Below are positions 16,979 through 26,186 of a stretch of DNA of 63,233 nucleotides, piece by piece. Source of the DNA: Phycisphaerae bacterium (lineage in GTDB: Bacteria; Planctomycetota; Phycisphaerae; UBA1845). Under the pieces are notes generated by a model. It was not told the origin of the DNA. It was given only the letters and a program-made list of their open reading frames with translations, and did no database searches. The stretch spans positions 1 to 63,233 of the forward strand of contig JAJDDP010000133.1 of the NCBI GenBank assembly GCA_029260235.1, written 5' to 3'. Position 1 is the first letter of the stretch; each line of letters begins with the position of its first letter. Made by a program: the position numbers and the translations under genes.

Positions 16979-18919
16979 ATGGCCTGGACTAAAGAAGGCG
17001 CTCGTCTTGCCCTCGTCGGCTACCTGCTCGTAGTTGCTGCGGTCCTGGGCGGGCTATCCTGGGCGACCATCGCTACATTGCGGCTGGAGGAGACGGAATG
17101 GGCCGCTGAATCCAATTCAGAAGACAGCGACGACTTGCTCTTGGGCATGACTCACCTGGACGGACGTGTAGAGCAGGCGCTCATCCGAGAAGGCAACCGC
17201 AGCCCCTACGAGTACAAACCTATTCTCTATCCGGAGTGCTTTGACCCCCACGGTCACCCAATCCCCATCGGAATGGTCATGAAAATTTCCCCTCTGGTTG
17301 AAGGACAGTTTGAACCGTGGATCATGGGCCATTTCTCCGTTTCAGCCGAATCCGACTGGAGTTCTCCTCAAATACCGGCAAGTCAATACCTCCAGCAGTT
17401 GCCGAAGTTAGCGGCCATGACCGTCATCAGGAGTAGCTCATCGCGCAGGGCGGCTGCCATGCTCAAGATGCTACGGAGCGCGCTGACACCGGATCGCCTG
17501 GGCGAAATGGTGGCAGCAGCCCGCGAGCGAGACGAGTCGAACGGTGAGTCCTTCTTGTCGGTGATTTCTTTCCCTGATGACGGAGGGAAATTCAAGTCAG
17601 CAGGCCGGACGTTCGCCGGATCGACGGGCCGCGGAACGTACATAGATCCTTCGGAATTCATGCGCCGAAAGGTTCAAACTGACCGTGTCATCCAGCGGAG
17701 GCGTTTGCCAGCCGTCTGCGATCCGAGGGACCGGGCCCAGATCCTTCTCGACCAACTGCCGCCAGGTGAACGAGGCGACGAGCCGATTGAATCCTATGAT
17801 GAGGCGAACTCCGTCGCCGACAACGTATCGGTGGAAACCTCTGGGCTTACTGGCATCTGGCTTCCCGTCCAAGGCCGTGACGAGCCGATTCTGTTGTTCG
17901 TCCGCGTGGTCCCCTTGCAGAGAATCCCCGTCTACCAAGGATTTGTCTTGGATTGGCCTAAGCTGAAGGGGCTGCTCTTGGGTGAGATCCAAGACCTTTT
18001 CCCAGAATCGGATCTGGTCCCTGTGGGCTTGGACCCCATCGAATCTCCCGAAACGCTGATGACCCTCTTGCCTGCCAGGCTTGTTGCCCAGCCGGAGCTG
18101 CCTCAGGCGCAGACTTGGTCATCTGTCCACACCGGGCTCTCCGTATCGTGGATTGCGGCTTTGGTGATTCTGATGGGTGCAGGGTTCGGGGTTCGTGGGC
18201 TACTCGCCTTGGCTGAGCGGCGTTCCGAATTCGCCTATGCCGTTTCGCATGAGCTGCGCACGCCGTTGACCACCTTCCGGCTTTACACTGACATGTTGGC
18301 CGACGGCTTGGTACCCGACGAGAAACGCCAGGAGTATCTCGAGACGCTCAACAGTGAGTCCCAGCGGTTGACCCAATTGGTCGGCGGCGTTCTGGAATAC
18401 TCGCAGCTCGAGCACCATTCCGTCCAACCTGCTCAGGTAGATACGACCGTCCGCGAGTTGCTTGAGTCAGTTCGTGAACGATACGAATCACAATGCAGCC
18501 ACGCTCAGCGGAAGCTGGTCATCGATGCCAATGGCATAGCCGATGCCCATTGGAACACCGATCCGGACATCGCTCTGCAAATCCTAGGCACATTGATCGA
18601 CAACGCTTGCAAGTATGCCCGCGAGGCAGAGGATCGGCGAATCATTCTTAGTGCATCCAACGGTCCCGACAACAAGCTTGCGTTAGAGGTACGCGATTTT
18701 GGCCCCGGGGTGCCGAAGAAGGAATACCGAAGCGTATTCAAACCCTTCCGACGAGGATCAAGAGTCGCCACGACGCAGTCGGGCATTGGGCTGGGCCTAG
18801 CCCTCTCAGCCAGGTGGGCCAAGTTGCTGCAGGGTCAGCTTGAACTGGTGCCCGTGCCCGCGAATGAGACGGGGGCTTGCTTCCGCCTGACACTGCCTGC
18901 CCCTGAGAAATTCGGCTGA
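16979..18919 (+). CDS. Membrane sensor histidine kinase, partner of the upstream regulator
   Basis: A 646-residue kinase with two membrane segments (about residues 8-30 and 387-410) around a large extracytoplasmic sensor region of about 355 residues that I do not recognise. The HisKA domain has the phosphoacceptor H424 in AVSHELRTPLTTF, and the ATPase domain shows the N box LIDNACKYA, G1 EVRDFGPGVP and G2 GIGLGLALSARW. There is no HAMP domain: the membrane segment leads straight to the dimerisation helix. It is 5 bases downstream of the response regulator gene and should phosphorylate it. The sensed signal is unknown. Confidence 0.93.
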   Translation: MAWTKEGARLALVGYLLVVAAVLGGLSWATIATLRLEETEWAAESNSEDSDDLLLGMTHLDGRVEQALIREGNRSPYEYKPILYPECFDPHGHPIPIGMVMKISPLVEGQFEPWIMGHFSVSAESDWSSPQIPASQYLQQLPKLAAMTVIRSSSSRRAAAMLKMLRSALTPDRLGEMVAAARERDESNGESFLSVISFPDDGGKFKSAGRTFAGSTGRGTYIDPSEFMRRKVQTDRVIQRRRLPAVCDPRDRAQILLDQLPPGERGDEPIESYDEANSVADNVSVETSGLTGIWLPVQGRDEPILLFVRVVPLQRIPVYQGFVLDWPKLKGLLLGEIQDLFPESDLVPVGLDPIESPETLMTLLPARLVAQPELPQAQTWSSVHTGLSVSWIAALVILMGAGFGVRGLLALAERRSEFAYAVSHELRTPLTTFRLYTDMLADGLVPDEKRQEYLETLNSESQRLTQLVGGVLEYSQLEHHSVQPAQVDTTVRELLESVRERYESQCSHAQRKLVIDANGIADAHWNTDPDIALQILGTLIDNACKYAREAEDRRIILSASNGPDNKLALEVRDFGPGVPKKEYRSVFKPFRRGSRVATTQSGIGLGLALSARWAKLLQGQLELVPVPANETGACFRLTLPAPEKFG

Positions 18920-18977
18920 TCCACTTCGGGGCGTGGTCTGCCTTCTGAAGACCAATTGGGGTACACTTCGTAGCACA

Positions 18978-20558
18978 ATGCGGAAAATACGTTGGCTCAA
19001 CATTTCTCTAGCGGCCAAATGTCGTTTGCTATTTGGCGTGGCCGTCCTCTTGATCTTGACTGCCGCGCTCTATATCCCCTGGAACCAAATGCGGAGCCTG
19101 ACGGACGACCGGTACTTTCGCCGGGCGCTAGAGATTTCCATTCATGTGCAGTCAACCTGTGACTTGGCCGGCGAAGATTGGACCTTGGCCCAAGAGCGTT
19201 TGATCGAGCGGTGGCCCGTGTATGTCAACATGTCCGGCGCCGGCGATCAGGAGCCGCTGATGCCGATGCTCGTATCGGTTGAACAGGCTAAGACCTATCC
19301 CCCGAGAGGCTTCATTGTCCAGTCAATCGCTAACCTCAAAGCCGACCCCGTCAAACCATACACGCACAAAATTCACCGCAGCAAGAAAGGCCCAGGCTAC
19401 CGCGTTCGCCTTGCAAGGGCGGTGCGCCCGGGACCAACCGAGCCTAATCCTGGCCAACTGCTGGGAATCATCCATGTCGAGGTTCACAAACCCGCAAGCG
19501 ATGACTACTGGAACCTGGGACTCGTAGCAGCCTCAGCCGTGGGGGGCGGAGGCTTGGCGGTCCTTGTCTTCTATTTGATCACCGCCCGGCTGATCCTCTC
19601 CCCGGTTCGCAAGCTGCGCCGTGTGGCTGAGCAGGTGACAACCGGTGACATTAATGTCCAATCCCAAATCGAAACGGGTGACGAATTCGAAGAGCTTAGC
19701 GAAGCTTTCAACGACATGCTTTCTCATCTTCGGGCAGCCCAAGAAGAACTAGTCACTACAAACCGATCACTGGACACGCGGTTGGGAGAGTTGGCTGAGA
19801 CCAACGTAACTCTTTTTGAATCCAACAAGCTCAAGAGCCAGTTCCTCGCCAACGTCTCGCATGAACTGCGCACGCCGCTGGTATCGATCATTGGATTCGC
19901 CGAGCTGCTCCGCGACGCAGCCGAAGCTCCCCCTAAAGATGCCAAACGCCCGATTCGCTACGCCAACAACATCCTGATCAGCGGGCGAATGCTTCTCGAT
20001 TTGATCAACGACCTGCTCGACCTTGCCAAGATAGAGGCCGGCAAGATCGAGCTGCACTTGTCAGAAGTCTCGCTCCAGAAACTGGGCGGGGCACTGATGG
20101 ATTTTGTTCGCCCACTGGCAGACAAGAAAAACCTCACCATCGAATTGCGATTGGCTGACGAGCTGCCACTCCTGCGTTCAGACTCGGGCAAGATCAATCA
20201 AATCCTCTACAACCTCCTCAGCAATGCCATCAAGTTCACGCCCACCGGCGGGCGTGTAGATATGGCCATCCAGCGCAATGGGCAGGACAGCATTGAGGTG
20301 CGAATCGAGGATTCCGGCCCGGGTATTCCACCCGAGCAGCTTGAATCGATCTTCGAACAATTTCGCCAGCTTGATTCCTCGGCTACGCGAGAACACGAGG
20401 GCACCGGCCTGGGCCTCACCATTACACGCGAACTGACCCACATGCTCGGGGGAAAGATTCAGGTTTTGTCCACCGAAGGGGAGGGGAGCACGTTCATCGT
20501 TACCCTGCCCATTCGGTCACCAAAGAAGGCTGCTCGGCGCCTGATTGGCTTGGTTTGA
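18978..20558 (+). CDS. HAMP-domain sensor histidine kinase
   Basis: A 526-residue second kinase. The ATG at 18978 (MRKIRWLN) is preferred to the GTG at 18933 because it leads directly into the first membrane segment (about residues 14-33). An extracytoplasmic region of about 140 residues follows, then a second segment (about 180-205), a HAMP linker with PVRKLRRVAEQVTTGD, a short coiled coil, HisKA with H295 in NVSHELRTPLVSI, and an ATPase domain (NLLSNAIKFTPTGG, EDSGPGIP, GTGLGLTITREL). No response regulator follows, so it may share the regulator encoded two genes upstream or act on one encoded elsewhere. It starts 58 bases after the first kinase gene. Confidence 0.93.
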   Translation: MRKIRWLNISLAAKCRLLFGVAVLLILTAALYIPWNQMRSLTDDRYFRRALEISIHVQSTCDLAGEDWTLAQERLIERWPVYVNMSGAGDQEPLMPMLVSVEQAKTYPPRGFIVQSIANLKADPVKPYTHKIHRSKKGPGYRVRLARAVRPGPTEPNPGQLLGIIHVEVHKPASDDYWNLGLVAASAVGGGGLAVLVFYLITARLILSPVRKLRRVAEQVTTGDINVQSQIETGDEFEELSEAFNDMLSHLRAAQEELVTTNRSLDTRLGELAETNVTLFESNKLKSQFLANVSHELRTPLVSIIGFAELLRDAAEAPPKDAKRPIRYANNILISGRMLLDLINDLLDLAKIEAGKIELHLSEVSLQKLGGALMDFVRPLADKKNLTIELRLADELPLLRSDSGKINQILYNLLSNAIKFTPTGGRVDMAIQRNGQDSIEVRIEDSGPGIPPEQLESIFEQFRQLDSSATREHEGTGLGLTITRELTHMLGGKIQVLSTEGEGSTFIVTLPIRSPKKAARRLIGLV

Positions 20559-20592
20559 ATCTGCGAGGTGCCTGGGCCTGGTAAGCCAGGAA

Positions 20593-22161
20593 TCAGTGCA
20601 ACGATTTCAGCTGGTCGAGAACCGCCCGGAGCACCTCTTGATCGCGCAACAGTTTGAGCGAAGCCTGGATGTCTTGACCGAATTGGCCATCCTTTTCGGC
20701 ATGGGCGATGACCTGCCGAACCTGGGCATGAGCAGCACGAGGCCCGATGCCCGGCTCTAATGGCAGGCGGAAGTCCATCGCCTGAGCAGCGCACATCATC
20801 TCGATGGCCAACACCGTTTCGACATTCTCGAGAATGCGAGCACACTTGGTGGCCGAGGTTGCGCCCATGCTGACGTGATCTTCTTGCCCCAATGATGTCG
20901 GAATCGAATCAACGCAAGCGGGGCTAGCCAACACCTTGTTCTCGTTTACCAAGGCCGCGGCCGTATATTGCGTAATCATAAACCCGCTATTAATGCCCGT
21001 ATTCTCCATCAGCAAGGTGGGCAATTCGTCAATGCCGGACAGCATGAGGTAGGTTCGCCGCTCGCTGATCGAGGCCAACTCGGAAAGGGCCATCGCCAGA
21101 TAATCGAGCACCAGGGCCAGCGGTTCACCGTGGAACGATCCACCGGAGATGACGTCGCCATTGTCGAAAATCAGCGGATTGTCGGTAACCGAGTTGATTT
21201 CCCGCTCGACCACGTCAGCCGCGTGTCTGATAGCATCACGGATAGCTCCATGGACCTGGGGAACGCATCGAATCGAATACGGATCCTGCACCCGCAAGCA
21301 ATTGGCGTGGGATTCCAGGATTTCACTATTGGCCATGAGGCGGATGATGTTCTCAGCTGTCTCGATTGCGCCTGGGTGAGGCCTCAACGCATGCAGGCGA
21401 GCGTCGCAGGGCATAATGCTCGCCCGCGTGCCCTCCATGGTCATGGCTGCAATGATGTCGGCGTGTTTGATCAACCTTCGAGCACGCACCAGGATGGTGG
21501 CTGCATAGCTGCACATGAATTGCGTGCCGTTGATTAGGCCCAAGCCTTCTTTGGGGCCTAGCGTGACCGGCTTGATCTTCGCCTTAGCGAATGCCTCAGG
21601 GGCAGGCATTCTGGTGCCATCAACTGTCACTTCTCCCAGGCCGAGCATGGGCAAGACCATGTGGGCCAAGGGAGCCAAGTCGCCGCTGGCACCCAGCGAG
21701 CCTTTGGTAGGAATCACCGGCAAAATGTCGTGCTCAAGCATGCGGATCAGGCATTCGATGGTAGGCTTAGATACGCCGCTGACCCCGTGGGTCAACGCCT
21801 TGATCTTGAATAACATCATCCAGCGAACAATGCCGTCTGGCGCCACATCTCCGACGCCGACGGCGTGGGAAACGATCAGGTTGTATTGCAGCGCTTCGAC
21901 TTCATCGGCACCGATGCGCTTGGTGCATAGATTCCCAAAGCCCGTATTGATCCCATACGCAGGTTCGTCGCCACCGGCGATTTTCCGGCACCGGGCGGCG
22001 GAAGCCTCGATCTTCGACCATACCGGATCGGCAATCGTGACCAGCACCGGCCGACACAGAGCCGAGTCCAGAGCATCCAAAGTCAGCGGCCCCGCATCCA
22101 AGGCAAACAACGCCGCACCCGTGATTTCGAGGTTCTTATGTGAGCTCAATGAATCGTCCAT
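20593..22161 (-). CDS. hutH: Histidine ammonia-lyase
   Basis: A 522-residue enzyme that removes ammonia from L-histidine to give urocanate, the first step of histidine breakdown. The MIO cofactor triad Ala-Ser-Gly lies in GSLGASGDLAPLAHM. Other family blocks are YGINTGFG, GLINGTQFM, QDPYSIRCVPQVHG, VTDNPLIF and a C-terminal EDHVSMGATSA. Length is normal. The ATG at 22161 is chosen; the longer frame would start with a TTG. No hutU, hutI or hutG gene is near, so the rest of the pathway, if present, is elsewhere. A role in another aromatic amino acid lyase reaction is possible but the motifs favour histidine. Confidence 0.93.
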   Translation of the reverse strand: MDDSLSSHKNLEITGAALFALDAGPLTLDALDSALCRPVLVTIADPVWSKIEASAARCRKIAGGDEPAYGINTGFGNLCTKRIGADEVEALQYNLIVSHAVGVGDVAPDGIVRWMMLFKIKALTHGVSGVSKPTIECLIRMLEHDILPVIPTKGSLGASGDLAPLAHMVLPMLGLGEVTVDGTRMPAPEAFAKAKIKPVTLGPKEGLGLINGTQFMCSYAATILVRARRLIKHADIIAAMTMEGTRASIMPCDARLHALRPHPGAIETAENIIRLMANSEILESHANCLRVQDPYSIRCVPQVHGAIRDAIRHAADVVEREINSVTDNPLIFDNGDVISGGSFHGEPLALVLDYLAMALSELASISERRTYLMLSGIDELPTLLMENTGINSGFMITQYTAAALVNENKVLASPACVDSIPTSLGQEDHVSMGATSATKCARILENVETVLAIEMMCAAQAMDFRLPLEPGIGPRAAHAQVRQVIAHAEKDGQFGQDIQASLKLLRDQEVLRAVLDQLKSLH

Positions 22162-22282
22162 GCCCAGAATTGTACTCGGTAGGTGGGTGCCCACCAATCA
22201 TGCCGTGGAGCAAATAAGCCCCCGCATACACCTCGGATTTGCACTGCCGCCGCATAGCGCCATGTTCTCGGAGTGGTTGGGC

Positions 22283-23197
22283 TTAGGTTGGCGTAGCCAA
22301 ACGACCACCACTCAGCCGGGCGACGGCGCCAGCCACGCCGCATGCCACCTGGGTCATGCAGCTGTAATCCAGCGTGTCTGGCAGATCGGTTGGCTTATGG
22401 TAGTGAGGATTCCGAAGAAAGCTGGTATCAGTGATCATGATGGCGGGGTATCCCTGATCCCAAAAGGAGCTGTTATCCGAAAGACGAATGATCTGCGTCA
22501 CTTCCGGCAGGGCGATCGAGTACAGCGGAAACCGTGCCGCCCGCTTGAATCCGCGTCTAAAAGTCAGCCCAAGCTTCCAAGATCGCAAGTTCGTCACGGC
22601 AGCGATGAAATTGCCGCGCCGAGGGAAGGCCCAGCTTAGCCATCTTGGCAGCTGCTCTGGATAAGTTTGACTGCCTGGATCGTTAGAGTAATAGCCGACC
22701 ATCTCCAGGCAAACCATTCCCTTGATACGTTCATCTGCAACCCTGCATCGGCGGGCATACATCTGGCTTCCCATGGTTCCGGTATGGAAATGTGGCGGTT
22801 CTTCGCAGGCGAACGCCACGAACCGAACCGTTCGCCGCAGAGATGACTGGCGAAGTAAACGGGCGACCTCAATGAGGACAGCCACCGCCGATGCGTTGTC
22901 GTCCGCACCCGGCGTGGTATCAACCGTGTCATAATGCGCACCGAGGACGATGATCTCTTCGGGCCGATCTTGGCCGCGCAACTCAGCAATGAGGTTGACG
23001 GCTTCATGTTCATTCACGGGGTGGGTCTGTCGTTCGACTTGGTAATCCAGCTCACTCAACTCTCGCTCAATTAGAGAGACGGCTGCATCCAACGAGTGGG
23101 GCGCACCAAAGTGCCGGGGACCGATCAGCCCCGCCAGCCGATCCACATGAGTCCGCAGCCTGTGTTCGAGCAATTCGTCTTGGGAAAGTGCAACCAT
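22283..23197 (-). CDS. M28-family metallopeptidase, cytoplasmic type
   Basis: A 304-residue zinc peptidase with the metal-binding and catalytic pattern of family M28: VLGAHYDTVDTTPGADDNAS (about residues 87-106), the catalytic pair in FACEEPPHF, and NSSFWDQGYPAIMITDT near the C-terminus, preceding the final HYHKPTD histidine. No signal peptide, PA or PDZ domain is seen, which distinguishes it from the M28 enzyme at 6937-8829. Substrates are probably peptides with a free N-terminus. It lies 121 bases upstream of hutH on the same strand, so the two may share a transcript for amino-acid release and use; that link is inference. Confidence 0.9.
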   Translation of the reverse strand: MVALSQDELLEHRLRTHVDRLAGLIGPRHFGAPHSLDAAVSLIERELSELDYQVERQTHPVNEHEAVNLIAELRGQDRPEEIIVLGAHYDTVDTTPGADDNASAVAVLIEVARLLRQSSLRRTVRFVAFACEEPPHFHTGTMGSQMYARRCRVADERIKGMVCLEMVGYYSNDPGSQTYPEQLPRWLSWAFPRRGNFIAAVTNLRSWKLGLTFRRGFKRAARFPLYSIALPEVTQIIRLSDNSSFWDQGYPAIMITDTSFLRNPHYHKPTDLPDTLDYSCMTQVACGVAGAVARLSGGRLATPT

Positions 23198-23376
23198 CGT
23201 CGCCCACGCAAGCTCTCGATCTAGGGGTACCCGAGCATGACTTGGGGAGCCTAATGAACTGTGGTATCCGCTGCAACTCCGCCGTACGGGGTTCTTGCGG
23301 CTCCGAAAGCGTTGCTTGGGATGATCCCACTCAGCCGGTAGTCAATTCCGCGCCCAGGTGCTATGATCCCTCTCCG

Positions 23377-23440
23377 ATTGGTCGCCTGGATTGGCGGCTG
23401 ATTGGATGGGGATGCTTGACGCATCCAATTGGTCGGCTGG
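23377..23440. promoter_or_regulatory. Repeated ATTGG elements and inverted repeat upstream of the Clp-N gene
   Basis: ATTGG occurs at 23377, 23390, 23401 and 23428, most copies followed by a (T/G)CG(G/C)CTG-like stretch. Within this, ATTGGATG (23401-23408) is the exact reverse complement of CATCCAAT (23422-23429), and a competing hairpin GGATGC/GCATCC spans 23410-23426. It lies 30-90 bases before the ATG at 23468, a fitting place for an operator or leader structure. Confidence 0.4.
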
Positions 23441-23467
23441 TGTTCTAACTAGTGGAGTATTATTGAG

Positions 23468-24181
23468 ATGCGGGAACGTTTTTCCGACCGTGCACGGCAC
23501 GCGATGGCCTTGGCGAATCGAGAAGCCACGAACTTGTCACACAACTTCCTAGCCCCGGCGCACCTGATGCTCGGGCTAATCGCCGAGGGTGAATGTTTGG
23601 GTGCAGAAGCGCTCCGCACCCTAAATGTCGATCTTGACAAAGTTCGCGAGCAAGTTAGCGCTGCTTTGGGAGAGCTAGGTAGCAACGGCGAGAAATCCGT
23701 CGGGGCCCGCGCTCAGACCAAGGAGATGAAGGAGGCGATCTCTGTCGCCATCGATGAAGCCCGCAAACTGGGGCACCACTACGTCGGCACCGAGCACTTG
23801 GTCCTAGGTCTGTTGCAAGTCGCCGACGGCATACCTGCCAAAGTCTTAAAGCAGCAGGGCGTTAATCTCGGTGCCCTCCGCGAGAACACGCTCGGAATGT
23901 TGCGGTCCACGGAGGATGCCTCCGGCGATTTGTCCCATTCACGTCATGGCGACTTCGAGTGGGTTCATCAGCAGGAACTATCCAAGGCATTCCGCTCGCC
24001 GACATTCTGGCACACCTTGATCTTGGCTGTTGATGCTGCCAACCGTCTCGGCGCCGGAGAGATTGAGCCTCAGCACCTTCTCCTGGCGTTGCTCCGTGAC
24101 GAATCTAACGGACTCGCAACCATGCTTGGTGAGAAGGGCGTGACCATCGACTGGATCCGCGAGAAACTCGCAGCCGGGTGA
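23468..24181 (+). CDS. Stand-alone Clp N-terminal repeat protein
   Basis: A 237-residue protein made of Clp N-domain repeats with no AAA+ ATPase. Repeat 1 (about residues 3-70) reads FSDRARHAMALANREA and APAHLMLGLI; repeat 2 (about 85-145) VAIDEARKLGHHYVGTEHLV; a third repeat (about 175-237) has EPQHLLLALLRDESNG and a GV..I...L end. Two such repeats normally make one substrate-binding N domain of ClpA/ClpC, so three repeats is an odd number. It could be an adaptor that presents substrates to ClpC, or a regulator that competes with it. The ATG at 23468 has GGAG about 11 bases upstream. Confidence 0.85.
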   Translation: MRERFSDRARHAMALANREATNLSHNFLAPAHLMLGLIAEGECLGAEALRTLNVDLDKVREQVSAALGELGSNGEKSVGARAQTKEMKEAISVAIDEARKLGHHYVGTEHLVLGLLQVADGIPAKVLKQQGVNLGALRENTLGMLRSTEDASGDLSHSRHGDFEWVHQQELSKAFRSPTFWHTLILAVDAANRLGAGEIEPQHLLLALLRDESNGLATMLGEKGVTIDWIREKLAAG

Positions 24182-24250
24182 TTGGGCTGACATGCCTGTT
24201 AGCCCATCAAGGTTCGATGGGCGCAATAGGCGTGGTCCTCTGCGCAGCTC

Positions 24251-24529
24251 CTACGGCTGCTGATCGGATGGGGCGTCGTCCAAGGGCACCGGATCGATGC
24301 CTCCGGCAGAGAACGGGTGGCAGCGCACGATTCGGGCCATCGCCAGCCACCCTCCACGAAGAAACCCATGTCGCTTGAGGGCTTCGATAGCATAGTCGCT
24401 GCATGACGGGCAGAACTTGCAACTACCGATCAACAGCGGCCTGATTGCCATTTGGTAGCCTTGGACAAGCAGAATAGCCGTGGCTACAGCCATTCCTTGA
24501 ATTGTGCTAAGCGGACGCTTCATAGCCAT
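24251..24529 (-). CDS. yidD: Membrane protein insertion efficiency factor YidD
   Basis: A 92-residue protein with the YidD core YQMAIRPLLIGSCKFCPSCS, then DYAIEALKRHGFLRGGWLA and the end RCHPFSAGGIDPVP. The family assists YidC-dependent insertion of membrane proteins and is peripheral on the inner face of the membrane. It is usually encoded between rnpA and yidC; here neither is present. It starts 14 bases after the esterase-like gene on the same strand, so the two may share a transcript. Confidence 0.93.
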   Translation of the reverse strand: MAMKRPLSTIQGMAVATAILLVQGYQMAIRPLLIGSCKFCPSCSDYAIEALKRHGFLRGGWLAMARIVRCHPFSAGGIDPVPLDDAPSDQQP

Positions 24530-24543
24530 TACAACCTGCCCGG

Positions 24544-25962
24544 CTACTTGGTGCTGATGCGCTCCAGAACGGTGATCGTTTCGGTCGCCCGATACTCGTG
24601 GCCATCCACCGTTGTCACCAACACCTCGAGCTGATGTTCCCCCGGATCGATCAGGAATTTTTGCCCGTTGATGGCGTTTGAGATCGGCTCGCCATTATCG
24701 GTCCAGAGGAAGAATGCACCTTTTCGCCACCTGGCGGGCAGCTGTCCAACACTGTAGCTGACCAACAACGGGCTGATGCCAATGTGGGAACTCAGCCTCA
24801 CGCGGATAGGGCTATCCGTTGCTGCTTTGGCGGGCAACGGCGTCGATGTCCGGGCAGGACGTGCGTTTTTCTTCTTGCCCGGCAGCGGGATTGGCTTGGT
24901 CCGCAGGACGGTGGGGTGTTTCCCCGCTAATGCGCCCGACTTATTCTGATCACGAGGCAAAGGCGTGCTTATGACCGTGGGTTTCCTGCCAGACGGGGAG
25001 GGCAAGCCCGATTCTACGTCTGTCGCATCCGCGACCATCTTGGAGGAACTCATGGAGAGTTCTTTTGATGACTGATCGCGAGCTGGGGATAGTTGAGGCC
25101 CCTGGGAAGATGCCACCGCAACTTGGGTAGCCGCAGCCTCAGCCGTCTTGTCAAGCGGCAACTCCATCAGTTGCAGCTTGGCCAGCTCAACCGGGGGCGT
25201 TCTCGGCGTTGCTCCACAAGTCTGAGCGAAGAGCGCCGCAGCCAAGCTGGGTGTTCGCTCGTGTCCCAATCCCTTGAACACGCCAAAGCGCACGTCGAAA
25301 CCATGCCGGTGATACCACTGGGCGGCTCGCTGGGACTCTTCCCGGCAGATGCGCAGATCGTTCTGCGTATAGAAAATCCCAACTTTGTAATCCCGATAGC
25401 GGGGGGTCATCTCGGGATCCAAAATGCTCTCTGAGAAGTTGGACTGCTTGACGGCTATGCAGCTGAATCTGTCCGGGTGGTGGTTGACCATATAGTGGGC
25501 AAGATATCCACCATAAGAGAAGCTGGTAGCGACAACCTTGTTCGGATCGACGCTCACCGTTCGCGCAAGATGGTCCATGATGGCCAAGACGCGGGCTTCA
25601 TCTTTTTCAAAGGCGGGCGTCACTGCGGTCAAAGGAACAGGGCTGAGCAGCCCGGCTTCGAGCAACTCGGGCGCACAAACGGCGTAGCCATACCGGTCAG
25701 CTTCTTGCTGCCACTCTCGAATTTGGCCACTGGCACTGTCGAAGGGGTTCATGCCGTGGAAGGTCATGACCAGGGGTAGGTGTCGACCCTGGTTGGCCTG
25801 CTTTTCATAATGCTCAGGAAGGTAGAGCCAATAACCCGCTGAGGTCGAAGGCTCGATCAGGCGCATCGCCTTGCCCTGGCCAGGCCTCTGACCGACAACA
25901 CAGCCGACCGCCGGCAAGACCAGCAGCGCAGCTACCCACATTCTGCTGGCTATGGTGGTCAA
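24544..25962 (-). CDS. Alpha/beta-hydrolase (esterase-like) lipoprotein with C-terminal beta-type domain
   Basis: A 472-residue exported protein with a lipoprotein signal ending LPAVGC (about residue 21). The hydrolase domain (about 30-245) has the oxyanion segment LPLVMTFHGMNPFD, the nucleophile elbow ATSFSYGGYLAHY and a late catalytic histidine in GLGHERTPS. This resembles the esterase D / PHB depolymerase-like group. A Pro/Lys-rich linker (about 275-385) carries two similar TPLP-type repeats. The last 85 residues (SHIGISPLLVSYSVG to EHQLEVLVTTVDGHEYRATE) look like a PKD or Ig-like domain. Substrate unknown; an ester in the cell envelope or outside is likely. Confidence 0.8.
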   Translation of the reverse strand: MTTIASRMWVAALLVLPAVGCVVGQRPGQGKAMRLIEPSTSAGYWLYLPEHYEKQANQGRHLPLVMTFHGMNPFDSASGQIREWQQEADRYGYAVCAPELLEAGLLSPVPLTAVTPAFEKDEARVLAIMDHLARTVSVDPNKVVATSFSYGGYLAHYMVNHHPDRFSCIAVKQSNFSESILDPEMTPRYRDYKVGIFYTQNDLRICREESQRAAQWYHRHGFDVRFGVFKGLGHERTPSLAAALFAQTCGATPRTPPVELAKLQLMELPLDKTAEAAATQVAVASSQGPQLSPARDQSSKELSMSSSKMVADATDVESGLPSPSGRKPTVISTPLPRDQNKSGALAGKHPTVLRTKPIPLPGKKKNARPARTSTPLPAKAATDSPIRVRLSSHIGISPLLVSYSVGQLPARWRKGAFFLWTDNGEPISNAINGQKFLIDPGEHQLEVLVTTVDGHEYRATETITVLERISTK

Positions 25963-26186
25963 TAGGTCCGCCTTGTCTTAATGCGGAATCGGCTGCTCAA
26001 TCTTGCAGCCTGACTCTCAATCGCTACTGGATTATTCGGAAATCCAGGCAGTTGCGCCGAGGCCAATTCTTGCATTGTACGGAATTGGCATCGCCGAACC
26101 AGTGGCGGGGCAGGGAAGAGCCTGCTGTCTCAGCACATCCCAGCCCGGGCCTAAGAACTATCAATGCCTGCGCAACGTTGGGGGTG

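Noticed and set aside
20572-20587. CCTGG-TAAG-CCAGG as terminator of the second kinase gene
   Set aside because: Only a 5-bp stem with no T-tract; too weak to call.
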